64,000 nucleotides of DNA, taken from the NCBI GenBank assembly GCA_943138885.2, contig OW964561.2, forward strand, positions 35,169,182 through 35,233,181, given 5' to 3'. The translations under genes were made by a program, and so were the position numbers. The notes beneath the pieces are model-generated. The model did not search any database. It was not told the origin of the DNA and saw only the letters and a program-made list of their open reading frames with translations. The DNA comes from Tholera decimalis (Eukaryota > Arthropoda > Insecta > Lepidoptera > Noctuidae). This document shows positions 32,385 through 44,376 of this stretch, piece after piece (position 1 is the first letter of the stretch; each line of letters starts with the position of its first letter).

Positions 32385-33377
32385 TAATTAAACACAAACA
32401 ACACACAAGTTACAAAATTGGACACTAGCCAACTACTCCCGCTTAGCTTCAACAATACCGTCATTCCACTCTCGCCACACGTTAAAGACCTAGGCTTATT
32501 CATTGATGACAAGTTAAGTTGGGATAAGCAGATTGCATAGATTAGCCAGAGAGTAACATTCACACTGCGATCTCTCTATAGATTCAAGCATTTTCTTTCT
32601 TTTAGCACTAAAACCACTTTGGTCCAATCGCTTGTGCTTCCTGCTATTGATTATGCTGATGTTTGCTACTCTGATCTATCCCAAGAACTTCTTAACAAAC
32701 TGGATCGACTTCTTAACAACTGTATCCGTTTCATTTTTGGCCTTCGTAAATATGATCACATTTCTTCCTTCCATTCTCAGCTTAAATGGTTGCCTATTCG
32801 TCAAAGGAGATCTCTCAGATCCCTCTGCTTGCTCTTCACTATTTTGAACGATCCTTGTGCTCCTGATTACTTAAAACAAAATTTTAAAGTGCTAGGCAGT
32901 TCTCATTGCCTTAACCTTCGCGCATCCAAAAACTTACTTCTACACATTCCTTCTCACCGAACCGGGTTTATGGCTAATTCCTATGCTATTTCTACCATTA
33001 AACTCTGGAACATGCTACCCCTTGACATCAAGAAGGCCGAGTCTAAATTCTCTTTTAAGCGTAAAATGAGAAATCACTACTTAAAGGCCTGTCATTCTTA
33101 GTTTGGTTTATAATTATTGTGAGTTCTCTTAGTTAGAAAGATTATTATAAAGCATCGTATTTATAAGTCTATTATTTTAGCATATATATGTATTTTATTC
33201 TATATATATATATTTATACATACATTTTTTTCGATAATGACATTTTTTTTTACTTGTACACCTACCACATTGTGGTCTTTTTAACCCAAAGGTTGACTGG
33301 TAGAGAATGCCCTGTTGCATTAAGTCCGCCCATGTACTACTATTGTACATAAAGTTTAAATAAATAAATAAGTTACT
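32385..33377 (+). mobile_element. 5'-truncated CR1/Jockey-like retrotransposon
   Basis: Flanked by AAGTTACT (32377-32384 and 33370-33377). It begins inside the RT thumb (KDLGLFIDDKLSWDKQ), reads on through the C-terminal region, has a 3' UTR with ACTGGTAGAGAATGCCC and TTAAGTCCGCCCATGTA, and ends in (AAAT)n instead of poly(A). The same tail occurs near 22588 and, reversed, near 45978-46065. Confidence 0.8.
32619..33101 (+). pseudogene. CR1/Jockey-like ORF2 C-terminus
   Basis: 160 open codons including LVLPAIDYADVCYSDL, LLNNCIRFIFGLRKYDHIS and KLWNMLPLDIKKAESKF, the usual end of Jockey/CR1-like ORF2. Upstream the same protein is readable from about 32415, with one in-frame TAG at 32538. No endonuclease or RT palm is present, so it is an inactive fragment. 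Confidence 0.8.
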
Positions 33378-33767
33378 ATAATAAATACCCAAAACGTCAT
33401 AGGTGTGCCTATAATATTTGAAGAGTTCCCTCGATTTCTCCAGGATTCCATCATCAGATCCTGACTTTTATGAAAATGGGACCAATTTCGAGGTATACCC
33501 TTTCAATCAAAAAAAGAATTTTCCAAATCGGTTCAGCCGTCTTCGAGTAATCGATGACCATACATTAAAAAAAATATATATATACGCGTCGAATTGATAA
33601 CCTCCTCTTTTTGTCGTCGGTTGAAAAGGGAATACAATAAAACGTTAAGTGTAAGTATATTTTTATATTATTTAGTTATACAAATCTTAAAGGCTCTCCA
33701 ATACTTCACCTTATGGGAAAAAAAGACCAAATCAAATAGAGCAATAATGGCACAACTTAATACCGAA

Positions 33768-33900
33768 CAATGAAGAATATACTTTATTGTTTATCAAAAT
33801 AAATTGTTACACAACTGTTTTACGTAAATTCTATGGTTACGATGGCGGTCTTTATTATCGCTTATAGCGATATATTCTAGACAATCTTAGGATGGATTGA
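33768..33900 (-). mobile_element. non-LTR-like 3' end fragment
   Basis: GAATATACTTTATTG and GGCGGTCTTTATTATCGCTTATAGCGAT match 2270-2380 in order (each block shorter than 20 bases at identity). Confidence 0.5.
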
Positions 33901-34658
33901 TGATATCCGGATCTTTCGGAAACCTGTAATAATAGCATTGGATAAAGTAAAACAGATGCATAAATAATATGAAAACGTAATTGACATTGTATGCTACAAT
34001 ATACACGATATTTAATTAAATCTATTCTAATAAACAAAACATTATTTAGGGTTTTCTGCAGTTATTTCGGTGGCAACATTAATTTACATTTGGTACAAAA
34101 ATAATTCGTTGACCTAGCAACATTTTTGACGTTATAAAATAAAAATGTCGGCGACGAAGAAACAAGTGACGCTCAGCAAGGTATGAATCTTTTGTTTTCT
34201 TTTTATTTGACCGTGTTTGAGTGTGTGTTATGTTGTTATTTTGTGCTTGAAACATCAATAATTACTATTGCATCATAGTTTGCACTAAACTAAAAAAATA
34301 ACATAATTTTATTCAGCATCTAACTTTTTGTATTTCACCACATACACTGCCAATTACCTATAAAGTTATCGGTAAATTTTCTTGTATGTCGCGTTGTACA
34401 CTGCCAACTCCATAGTAAAGTATTTGCGTTTTTGTTTGTATGTTGTGAAATACATTGCTAATTTGAGGTTATGGTTTTTTGTTTATTTATATTTTTGTTT
34501 GTTTTTTTGGTATGACGGTATTTGCTTAGGTGTTTTGTTTTTCTTTGCCGACAGCAAAAGCTACTAACACGCGGTGGTAGAATTCTTGCACTAGTAGCTG
34601 CTCAAAAAGCTCCTTCTGAGTGTAGCGAAACATCCGATGCCGAAGAAGAATTCATAAC

Positions 34659-34707
34659 GCATGTCTCATCTCATTCTTCTTCACCTGAATAATGAGATGA
34701 GACATGC
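34659..34707. repeat. inverted duplication in piggyBac coding region
   Basis: GCATGTCTCATCTCATT (34659-34675) and its exact reverse complement (34691-34707), 15-nt loop. The reading frame changes across it. Confidence 0.9.
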
Positions 34708-36320
34708 TATTTTATTGATAGTTCTTTAGAAAGATTTATAACATACTCTGACGAAGAAAATGATAATGATCATTCCCAAAGCATTCGTCTAACACCTATA
34801 TTACATGAAGTTTATCCCATCCCATCACAAGAACTCAATTGCAGTAATGTACCGATTTTATCCGATCTACCGTCCCTACCCTCGCTCAGTCACGCTTCTT
34901 ACGCATCACCTGCAAGTATTTCAACTCCTGCAACTCCGCTTACTTCTATTTCTATTAGGAAAACCAGATCATAAAGACTACGTATACAGCCTACATTGAC
35001 AGCTAAACGAGCTAAGAAAATAAAGAAGTTCACCCAGAATTATGAGTGGCGGAAGGCCGTCTTTTGTCATACAGCTACATTAGAAGACACCACACGTCAT
35101 CAGATCTCTCAAACCATCAAATCTCCGTTTGAATATTTTTTGTTGTTTTTTTCCCAAGATATAATAACTGATATAGTAACACAAACGAATGCGTATTCCA
35201 TAGGTAATACTGGCAGATCGTGAGATCAATAGTTCTAACGGAGGATGAATTCCGCGATTTCCTAGCAATACAAATAATGATGGGTATTGTGCAGATGCCC
35301 GCTTATGTTGATTATTGGAGTCAACGCTTCAGATTTTCTTTAGTGGCAGATTTGATCACACTGAAAAGATACCAACAAATTCGAATGAACTTGCACTTTG
35401 TTGAAAATAATATGGAAGACTCGGACAGGTATTACAAAGTTCGTCCTGTTGTTCAAAAAATCAGGTAAAATTGTTTGGCTCAAGAAAATGAACAACAATT
35501 CAGTATTGACGAAATGATTATATCCTATAAAGGGACTAAAGCTGGCAAAAGACGCCAATACATGAAGGACAAGCCCAATAAATGGGGCTTCAAAAACTAT
35601 GTGAGGGCGGGTGTTTCAAGCATGATCTACGATTTTATATTATATGGTGGCGAAGACACTTTCCTATTTCATACATTTACCGATGAAGAATCTATAGGCT
35701 TTTATATAGGCAAGACCAGGTTAAAATATCCTCCCAGGCTCCAATGCCTTTGAAAAATGTTCGTTTCGAGATTTTCGAAGGCTTGAAAAAGACAGGTAGA
35801 TCTGAAACGTCAGCAGAAAAGCGAGAAGGTAGAAAAAAAAGACAGCCTACGCAAGGTGCACCGATTAATGATGTTAGACATGACAATGTAGGACATTTCA
35901 TGGACATGACTAGCCAGGGTCGATGTCACCTTTGTTCAAAATTGACCTCAGTTATCTGCATCAAGTGTCAAGTACGGTTGTGTTTCGTAACTGGCAAGAA
36001 CCCAAGGAATTTTCAACTTGATTTTCATACCAATAATTGATTATTTTATTACTATTCTTTTAATTAAAATATATTTTCTCCTTTAATTTGAGTTTCATTT
36101 AAATTTACCAGTCGTTACCATTAATTGGCAATGTATGCCACAAGATACATCAAAATAATTAGTAAAGTTTTCACTTAGTTGGCAGTGTATACCAGGTCAT
36201 ACATGGTTTTTTTCAAAAAGTAATAAATACAGTTTTTTTTAAATATTTTTTCAGTACTTATTTACTCATATAAATATAAAATATATTAAATAAAATCATA
36301 TTTCTTAAGATATTTTTGTC

Positions 36321-36338
36321 TGCCAATTAAAGGGTTAA
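36321..36338. repeat. piggyBac right terminal repeat and TTAA
   Basis: TGCCAATTAAAGGGTTAA reads in reverse as TTAACCCTTTAATTGGCA. TTAA is the target duplicated by piggyBac elements. Subterminal TTGGCA(A/G)TGTAT copies lie at about 36126 and 36179. Confidence 0.8.
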
Positions 36339-36344
36339 TCCATT

Positions 36345-36960
36345 ATACTTACAATATACATAATAATAAATACTGAACACTTCAATGATACAAGGATAGC
36401 CAACGCAGACTGTTATTTAACTTACCTACGTACATAACAATAATAAGCCTACCTCCTATTAATTTTCTGAATTAAAAAATAGTTAAAAACTACGAATTAA
36501 CAAATATATAATTGTTCAAAAACGACGTTTTATAAACTATTTAAACAGGAAAAAAACATGCTTAATGAAAATACGTATTGAAATATTTAACGAAAAATTA
36601 TATTTCATTCGAATTTCGGTAAAACTACGTATTAACTATTAAGCTAAAGGTAATAAATTACCGATACAAAATAGTAGTGGCACGTGAGCACGTCACTAAT
36701 TCGCGGCCAACTCGTGCGGCGTGTTCCTGGAATGTACGTAAACGACGATATTGTTTATTGCGCATGACTATAATATTTCATTGCTGCTTTTAGTAGTTGT
36801 AATAGTAGGCATGAACAAGGTAATTGAATTGAGAAAAAAAAAACGTTTTCTGTGATAATCGTAGTAATGGTGGCGAAAATATTTGATTTGATTATATTTT
36901 TTAAAAACGACATTATTTCAAAAATTAAGTACTTACATATGAAATGTTATCCCTTTATTT
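36345..36960. other. AT-rich stretch, nothing recognised
   Basis: No gene or repeat end recognised; a short CG-richer block is at 36680-36730. Confidence 0.4.
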
Positions 36961-36966
36961 GTAAAG

Positions 36967-37545
36967 TTAAAAATTTTGGAAGAGTTTCCGCAGTTGGATA
37001 TGCTGCAAAACACCATGTTTACCTCTCCGCGTCCCAAACAACACAAGTAACCGCAACAAACGCTCCACGCGCACTTGTGGCCTACGTGTCACATGCGCGG
37101 CGACAAGGTCACGCGTCTTTGCGACTTCTATTGCCTTATTATTAAGATTTCTGTGTTCGTGAGCATCGCTGTCCACTGGTAATGTGCCCAAAAGACTGGC
37201 TGCATTGCCACGTTCGATGGCAATGCTTATCCTCTGTCCAAGGTAAAACCCAGCTCTTGGGTCACGCAGTGTCGACTAGGCGTCTGGAAAGGTCTTTAAA
37301 TAATTGATGAGCACTCGGACCCCACGATCCCAGGGTTTTAACCCCAAACGGCTCAAAAACATACCTACCAACAAGGTCATTATATTTCCGCCGCTTGAGG
37401 ATCTCTGCAGCCTCAGCGACAGCGCCAGCACAGCGAGACAAGCTAGGAAGATGGGATGGCGCAAGAGTGTCGACGCAGATTGCGTCCCATACTAAGGGCC
37501 TACCCATCTTCCATGAAAATAAAGACATGCCGTCCGGTCTTTTCC
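36967..37545 (-). pseudogene. retroelement-type PD-D nuclease-like fragment
   Basis: Minus strand reads RPDGMSLFSWKMGRPLVWDA then CVDTLAPSHL and KRRKYNDLVGRYVFEPFGV, ending RRLVDTA-stop. After a frameshift it continues with ISIAIERGNAASLLGTLP. This protein block recurs in many invertebrate repetitive elements. The RPD...WD...VDT spacing recalls the RPD-D core of restriction-like endonucleases in some retroelements. That functional reading is inference; no RT is attached here. Confidence 0.5.
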
Positions 37546-37951
37546 TTTTTTTTATTTGGGTCTAATACAGCCGGAAAATTAGATTTTTGGGCAACGAACG
37601 TAGTAAAAATATGTGGCTTGACAGACCTGTCAACTACCTTTAAAATATGCGAAAACTTAGGTACTTTTGATATTTTAACGCGGTCAGTTCCATTCCAAAA
37701 ACGAACAAAGGTTAAAAACGTAGTTTAGTAAAGAAAATTAAATTCTAGAGTCTTATTAAAATATGCTTTGAAAAAGAGGACCCTTTACCCTTTTTTCCTT
37801 TTCGAAGTAAACGTCTGAATATTGCTATATGTCAAAATCAGCCGCAGAATAATTAAATACAGCCAGACAGTTGAACATGAAAATAAAGTGTTTTTCTGTA
37901 TGTAGGTACATATTTCTTTCTGATTTGATGTTAGGACAAGCCCTAAAGACT

Positions 37952-38001
37952 AAACAATAATTTACCTTTGATATATAAATATCAAAGGTGAATTATTGTT
38001 T
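37952..38001. repeat. inverted duplication, 23-bp arms, 4-nt loop
   Basis: AAACAATAATTTACCTTTGA begins the left arm (37952-37974); the right arm (37979-38001) is its reverse complement with one mismatch. Confidence 0.9.
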
Positions 38002-38072
38002 GGTTATAATTCAAAACAGAGTTTGGACAGGTCTTTTGAAAGAACTTGAGCTTGGGATAAGGGCATAGTATA

Positions 38073-38447
38073 CAACGTCTAATTTAAAGGGTATATACAT
38101 ACCAAGTGCATGGCTTCTTTGGATGATAACAAACGATATGGCAAGGGTAAGTCTACGTGTGTAGAACTTATTACAAATTCCAATACACTGATACCAGAGA
38201 CCAAATTTTTCAAATTAAGAAGAACGAAAAGAATTATCGTGTTATTGGCAAATGACGTGGAAAGTTATTGACCCTCGTAGTGCTGTGACACGTTTGTTAT
38301 GATCGGTATTCAAGAAATATATGAAACCAATAATTTGGTATCAATTCTTTGAGTCAGTTATTTTGTGCTGAAACTGTGCATAGAGACTCCATACCAGATG
38401 TTGTCTTCAGCCCTTTTAGATAGATATGGGGTTTCCGTTACACGTTG
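38073..38447 (-). mobile_element. 390-bp TIR element, copy 4
   Basis: Reverse orientation relative to copies 1, 2 and 5: GGGTATATACATACCAAG at the left, GGGGTTTCCGTTACACGTTG at the right. Confidence 0.85.
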
Positions 38448-38477
38448 TGTATTGATAATCTAGCTCAATATTTTATC

Positions 38478-38825
38478 CGGCGTGGCCGGAATGTCCTAAC
38501 GAGATACCGCGGCCTTGGAATGTAAAGGTAATTGAAGGAACAGGATGGTTTTGTAGTCAGTAGAAATCTGATATTCAGTCATAAGATGATTCCCCCCCCA
38601 CTCCCCCGAAAAAGGCTCAATATCTTGTAGAGTCCATAGTACCTACAGCTTAGGGTTCGGTCGTTTGCCGGGGTTGCGGGAATGATCTAATGAGATATCG
38701 CGGCCCCGGAACGCAAGGCTATCTGTAGAAGCTGGGTGGGTTTTTAGTCAGTAGAAGTCTGACATTCCTTTCCGCTCCACATTTGTTGATTTACCCACAT
38801 AGAATAGAAGGGTTTGATCAATCTT
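38478..38825 (+). mobile_element. two successive non-LTR 3' UTR fragments
   Basis: The same UTR block order starts twice, at about 38482 (GAATGTCCTAACGAGATACC) and 38660 (GGGGTTGCGGGAATGATC), each with TAGTCAGTAGAA.TCTGA. Two truncated insertions or a local duplication could explain this. Confidence 0.6.
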
Positions 38826-38829
38826 CATT

Positions 38830-39560
38830 TCATTTGTCGTTTTGTCTTAGAGAATTCGAGAGTAAAACCGCTTCTGAATGTTTTTTAGTGCCGGTTCTCG
38901 AAGCGCCCTGAAGCGTCCAACCGCAATTTAGTCATCAGTCGGAGTCTTCAGTTTTTGGAAGCCTCAGGGACATCCTAATCTATCTATTCAATTATGTTCG
39001 AAATATCTTCGGTAAAAATACAATATTACGAATGAATTTAGAAAAAAAAGTTCTCTGCAGGATATATTTTATTTGGAGTCTTTCAAGGAACCACTAATGG
39101 AACATTTCCTGTGAATCGGATTCATTAATATTATAAGACAGAGGTAAAAAAATATTCTTAAGCAAATATTTTATAAAGCTGTAGGTATCTTTATAGACAT
39201 AATCAGCCTGTAACTTTCTCACTGCTGAGACACAGGCTTTTTCTCTATGAGAGGCAGTAATATTAATATACGCTTAATTTCAGGCAACTAGGCATCACAT
39301 GAGCCTGATGTAGGTATGTTGGGCAGGTGTCCGTTATCTCTCTATATAGAATCTGTCTATAAAGAAGTAAACGGAATTCAAGTAATTCTAAGCAGATTGA
39401 GTTAATGCCGATTCTGAATGGGATTCTTAACATAAATTTCATAAAAAGTCCTAAAAGGCTTTTCTATACGTAATATAGTTTAAGTGTCTATTTGTGATTT
39501 CGAAATAACTGTCTCAAGAGCTCATACTTATTTACACGATTCTAAACATTGAGGTAATAT
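38830..39560. other. no recognised feature
   Basis: No gene or known repeat ends recognised. Confidence 0.4.
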
Positions 39561-39566
39561 TATGTA

Positions 39567-41035
39567 CTACGTACTAGAGGAGTCACCACACATCACTACT
39601 GCGCTCCGTTCAAGTGCGGTGTATTGGCCGCACTTCACTTAGCCGCTTGCCAGATCTTGAGCAGATAGGTAATTTTTTGTTTTATACGAAAAAAACGTTC
39701 TAACGCATTACATAATTATGCCATCGTGTGTTTTATGATATTGCACTAATGATTCAAGTAATACGGCGAAGTGCAGAGGAATAACTTATCATTGGTGAAG
39801 AACTAGATATACATTTTTAAATTTAATTTGAAGAAAATATTTGGTGGACGCCTTTTGTCATATACTAAAAATTAAGATGTGACAACTTGTGTACAAGCTG
39901 ACAATTCTTTTTGTAGCGAAAGATAATAATCTAACATATAATATTTTATATTATTATTTGATTTAGAATTATTGAGATAATTAAATTAGATAGAGAATTA
40001 CATTTAGGAAAGAACTAACGGTGGTTATTCAAAGAAAAAAGATAAAAAATTAAAGTTGAAAAATAATTATTGCATACTGTAAGACATAGTTTGTTACATT
40101 TTGTTTATTTTAAGTTTTCACGTTTGTTTATTATTAAATTATGAAAAAGAAGTACGAATGAAGCTTGTTAGGTATAAAGCTATGTCACTTCTGTAATCAG
40201 TCGGCAGTTTAGTCGTTATGGTGTAGCGTTGTAGTCGATTAAACTAGAAGTCGACTACCACACTAATCTCTAATGTCTATGGTTTCACGGAGTGACAACA
40301 CTTATGCAGTAGTGACCAGCTAGAAATTCTAATCTCTAGTGCGCGAAGCTTCTTTTCTCGCCGCCTACTGTTGCAAGTAACTTATATAGAAACCCCTCTG
40401 TGCCAAGGGGTTTTTTTTCTTCCTTCTCCTTCGTTTCTACTGCCTTGGATTACTACTATCAACCACCTCTACGTCCGCCGCTCGACGGGTGTCACGCAGC
40501 CTCTGTGACTGTCTGCGCGCTATTGTGTGGCCTGCCCGCATAACCTCTGCGCCCGTCTGCGCGCTATTGTGTGGCCTGCCCGCATAACCTCTGAGCCCGT
40601 CTGCGCGCGAGCTGCCCGCTACGGGATCTGCCCGCCGGTCTGCGTGCGTCGCGGCCTGAGCCCAGGGCAGTACCATTCTATACCTTCGACCAGTGAGGGA
40701 ACCCAGTGTGAACCGAACCCACCCCCCCTTATTTCAAATAAATGCTGTAAACCTGTGGTCTCTGTTTTTATTATTTCACCACCTAAACCAACACGCCACA
40801 ATGGGTGACGTGTTGTAGCAGAACGTTGATTGAAACGCGTAAGCGCCATGGAAATCACGACGCTTCCGACCTTTTGGTCGCGAGAAAACTACACCTTAGA
40901 AGCGTTCTAGCGCTGCGTGATTTTATTGTTTTGTTATACGACTAATTATTGTTTCAGCGCTGCAGCGAACTTTAGTTTAAACTCTTGCCAAAATTGAATA
41001 TATCCTTTGCTTAGGATAGCTCCTCTAGTACGTAG
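39567..41035. mobile_element. candidate 1.47-kb TIR element
   Basis: CTACGTACTAGAGGAG at 39567-39582 is exactly inverted at 41020-41035. Between them lie AT-rich DNA, a GTAGTCGA...TCGACTAC palindrome (~40230-40257) and a GC-rich block. No transposase and no clear target duplication were seen, so the element status is tentative. Confidence 0.4.
40511..40620 (+). repeat. 44-bp tandem repeat, 2.5 units
   Basis: GTCTGCGCGCTATTGTGTGG starts units at 40511 and 40555, and GTCTGCGCGC starts a partial third at 40599. It sits in a CG-rich block (40430-40720). Confidence 0.85.
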
Positions 41036-41347
41036 ATTTTAAAACACAATTCGCAAAAAACATCCTAGGTTCCTATGAGATCTAGATTCACGCTGGTAAA
41101 ACCGTGTAGGTAACATGTTAAGGCGCTTTCTACACGCGTTTTGCGGTGATATTATCGTCCTAACTATTGGAGAACTTGTCTATATGGTCTATTTAATTAA
41201 TAAAATTGAACATTGGTGAAAACTACGTATTGCTCGGTATAATCCAGGTTTAATCATTGTTTCTAAAGTACTGTCATTAGTGACATTGACAGATAAATTC
41301 AACAAAATTTTAGGCTTAAAAAAACGGCCTTTGTGCCCTACAAATAA

Positions 41348-41402
41348 ACGAACTAAATGTTGTGTTGCCAACACTAGGTTGGCAACACAACATTTAGTTC
41401 GT
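41348..41402. repeat. perfect inverted duplication, 25-bp arms, 5-nt loop
   Basis: ACGAACTAAATGTTGTGTTG begins the left arm (41348-41372); exact reverse complement at 41378-41402; loop ACTAG. Confidence 0.95.
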
Positions 41403-41857
41403 CAGTAGACTTTTTAACAACGTCAACTCTTTATAAATGGCTTTTGTGGAGGAGTTATCACAAATTTGCCAATAACCCATACGTACAATTATAGACCATC
41501 AAATGCAGGAGGCCGTTCGGTGAAAAATTATCTTCAAAAACTTTACGAGGGTGATTCGACGTGAGACTTTGATGAGCAAAACGTCAAGTTATAGCAATTC
41601 TCTCACTCGTCAAGTTGGCACCTATCTTAAAACATACAAGTAAAATTGAAGTGTCTTTCTGTAACTTTATATGACTGTGATGAAGCAAGGGCTTATATGT
41701 ACTTATTTAGGCGATACTGCACAAACTTTAGAAACAACATTCTCGGACTAATCTCTAGAAAGGGTGAACAGATTTTAATAGATCTTTCACTAAAAGATAA
41801 AGGAGATTATATAGACAATATTTTTTGCTGTACATTTGTAAATTTTAAAATAACCTG

Positions 41858-42092
41858 TAAATTTTAAAGCGGAAAAGTTTGTTGGTTTGTTTATTTGAAC
41901 GCGCTAATCTTCAAAAGTACTGGGTTGATTTGGATCAAATGTGGTATGGAAGAAGCTTGAAACTACATTTAGCCAACTGAAAAAAATGGGTTATGTTTTT
42001 CACGTAATTACTTTTAGCCAACTGAATAATTGAGTTATGTTTTTCACGTGATAAAGTACACAGGAGCGATGTCCCGCGCACCTCCTAGTCAG
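41858..42092 (+). mobile_element. Lep1-type Helitron-like element
   Basis: TTTTAAAGCGGAAAAGTTTG at the 5' end, GAACGCGCTAATCTTC inside, and a GGAGCGATGTCCCGCGC hairpin followed by CTAGT at the 3' end. Confidence 0.75.
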
Positions 42093-42334
42093 AAAATAAA
42101 AGTAGCCCTAGTAATTTTTGTTATAACCTGATAATACATACCTACTTGTCATTGATGTATTAAAAGGAGGAAGATACGGTACCAGACACAGCGTTTGGTC
42201 CTACTAAACTAAGTGATTGCCCGTAGTTGGCGCTCAGTCGCGCACGGAACGTTGTTGATCACACAGCTCAAGAAATTCTCGTCTCTTCGTGTTTTTTTAG
42301 GTATTTTTTTATTCGTTTTATTCAAATACGTATC

Positions 42335-43545
42335 AAAATGACTTCTTCTGTAGCAAAACAGTATTTTAATTACACCAGGAAGAAAAATAAGAGACATGGG
42401 TCATGGGATCACTTACTACTTACTTACCTAATACATGCAATCTCATTTCATTCATCAGCTCAACATTCGGCAGCTGGGGCGATTTCGCTCGCACTACAGC
42501 GCCGTCTCCTATCTCTGTCCTTGTCTATCAGTAATTGTAGGTTTGGGACGTTTGGGAGTGATGATGACACTAAACACAGATGTGTGAGTTTCCGTGCATG
42601 TATTCGCGCGCCGAGCCCAGGTTTACTGATTGCGATGTTAGCGTAACATATCTTCCTCATTTTAATACATCAATGGTATTTGTTGATTTTTTACGTTCTA
42701 CCTAAAGTGATATTTACTTCCACGGGAACACAGTCGCGGGCATAGTTAGTGTTTTAATAGTACTGTAGGCTTTTTATTTAATAAATTTCATTTAGTTCGA
42801 GGTTAAATTAAGTCGAGGTCGACTTCGGCGCAGGAGAGGTGACGATCTGATCATGTTTACGGGGCAAACATGCTCCAAAATTGCTAAGTAACTAAAACAG
42901 GCTAAGAATGTAAAAAAAGCATTTTTGGTATTACAATAATAATGTAGCTGGTGAGGCGTGTAAATAGCCACTACCTTATTTTACGTTGTTTTTAAGAACA
43001 ACAAGTATGGCGGTACAAAAAATGAAAATGAATATCTCTATTGATGGAATCCCTGATACACCAACATTATTTCAACTATTTGCAGTAAAAAGCCCATGTC
43101 TTTTGTCTATTCCTGAGACCGTAACTTAGTCCCAGGAGAATGTTTCCGTTTGCAGCTGAAAACGTTGTGCACCGACCGGTGAGAAGAATCTTGAATAATC
43201 CATCAGTGGAACGGTTGAAACTCCAAAAATCATCACTGCACTATAAGTTCACAATGTCTCACAGATACAGATCCATTTATTTTACGAGAATTCTCAGGTT
43301 TACATTAGAATTTTCAAAAAGCGGTAATGGAAACACTCAAGGCGTTGCGTGCGGTGCGAATACAGTACTTTAGTTCCGCGAACGCCCTCTGTCGTCGTTC
43401 CAAAGACAATTCAGTACCAATGGGCACTGCGGAATCAAATATTGGCGGGAAAGCATCCATCAATAGCTACTCAATTAATGTTGAAAGAAGCAATTGACAC
43501 TTCACCAGTAACCGTTTGTAATTTCCTTTCAAAACATTAAAAATA
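42335..43545 (+). other. short open frames, unrecognised, possibly decayed gene
   Basis: Frames beginning at true ATGs near 42338 (MTSSVAKQYFNYTRKKNKRH) and 43007 (MAVQKMKMNISIDG), plus a 63-codon frame at 43349-43540 (KTIQYQWALRNQILAGKHPS), are broken by stops and frame changes. I recognise no domain. They could be remains of a DNA-transposon gene or host pseudogene. Confidence 0.25.
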
Positions 43546-44376
43546 AACGTTAAGCCTTTCAAGTACATATGTATAGTATGTTAATTAACACAGAACCAGT
43601 TTGTGGTATAATATTAATTAACGTTTTTGAGTAAACCCTTTTTAGAGATTGTCATAAATTATGAATGTAACGCTTGCTTTTTTATTTAAACATGTGTTAG
43701 GGAAACCTCTTTTTTATTTCAAGTACTCTTTTTAATGCTTCAATGAAATGTGCAAATGTTATGAAATGAGTTGATAAGCAAATTAGACTATTTAGGTACC
43801 TACTTTAAAATGTTTTAGCTAGGGCGGTAAAATAAGTGACTATTTTAAGTGCTAAAATAAGCTTAGACAGTCCGCAAAGATAGGTACTGAATAAAGAGAT
43901 GAATTTAATATATTTGTAAGTTTATATATTTTTAAAGAGGTTCGTAATTGTAGTACCACTCACTGAATAAATTCACAATATAAATAAATATCTTTATTTA
44001 TACCTTATACATTTCAGTCACATATGTACAAACACCTACACACATATAAATACATACACATACCTACACACATGTATTTGCTTTTTATTTATTTTTAACC
44101 GACTTCAAAAAAAAGAGGAGGTTCTCAGTTCATCGGACTTTTTTATCTTTTTCTTGTTTTTTAACTGATTGAACTGTCTCAAATTGTTATGTCGCATATT
44201 AGACTTAATTAACTATTAATTAATTAATTAAAATTGTCAAATTGTAAGGCTTGGTTTCCCTACTCACCAGCTAACCAAGGGTAGATACTTGGAGATGAGA
44301 CTTATGGGCTGAGTTCTAGCGCATGATGAAGATACAGTAGAAATAAAACATAAGACAGGTTTGGTTGGTCATATCA

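Larger units (their letters stand above)
31878..33632 (+). mobile_element. hairpin element copy B, split by CR1-like insert
   Basis: Same family as copy A. Its 74-bp-armed hairpin lies at 31880-31953 and 31981-32054 (two mismatches). The sequence up to 32384 and from 33370 joins to match copy A; the 985 bp between is an insertion with an AAGTTACT target duplication. The right end is TTTTTGTCGTCGGTTGAAAA. Confidence 0.8.
34145..36338 (+). pseudogene. piggyBac-type transposase, broken
   Basis: A plausible first exon (34145-34180, MSATKKQVTLSK) ends at a GT donor. Exon 2 starts at 34555 after an AG acceptor, in phase 0 (QKLLTRGGRILALVAAQ). The frame breaks at a 17-bp-armed palindrome (34659-34707) and ends PE-stop, then resumes as SLERFITYSDEENDND. 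A stop occurs near 34975, another frame starts at 35220 (LTEDEFRDFLAIQIMMGIVQ) and a stop falls at 35466. The first catalytic Asp is present (SIDEMIISYKGTKAGK). The remaining catalytic Asp positions are missing in a deletion near 35740. The C-terminal Cys-rich domain remains (RCHLCSKLTSVICIKCQVRLC). The right end reads TGCCAATTAAAGGGTTAA (36321-36338), the typical TTAA-ended piggyBac terminus; the left terminus was not found. Confidence 0.85.

Noticed and set aside
40437..40858. Overlapping frames in the CG-rich block
   Set aside because: Three overlapping frames on both strands over a 44-bp tandem repeat, with no recognised domain.
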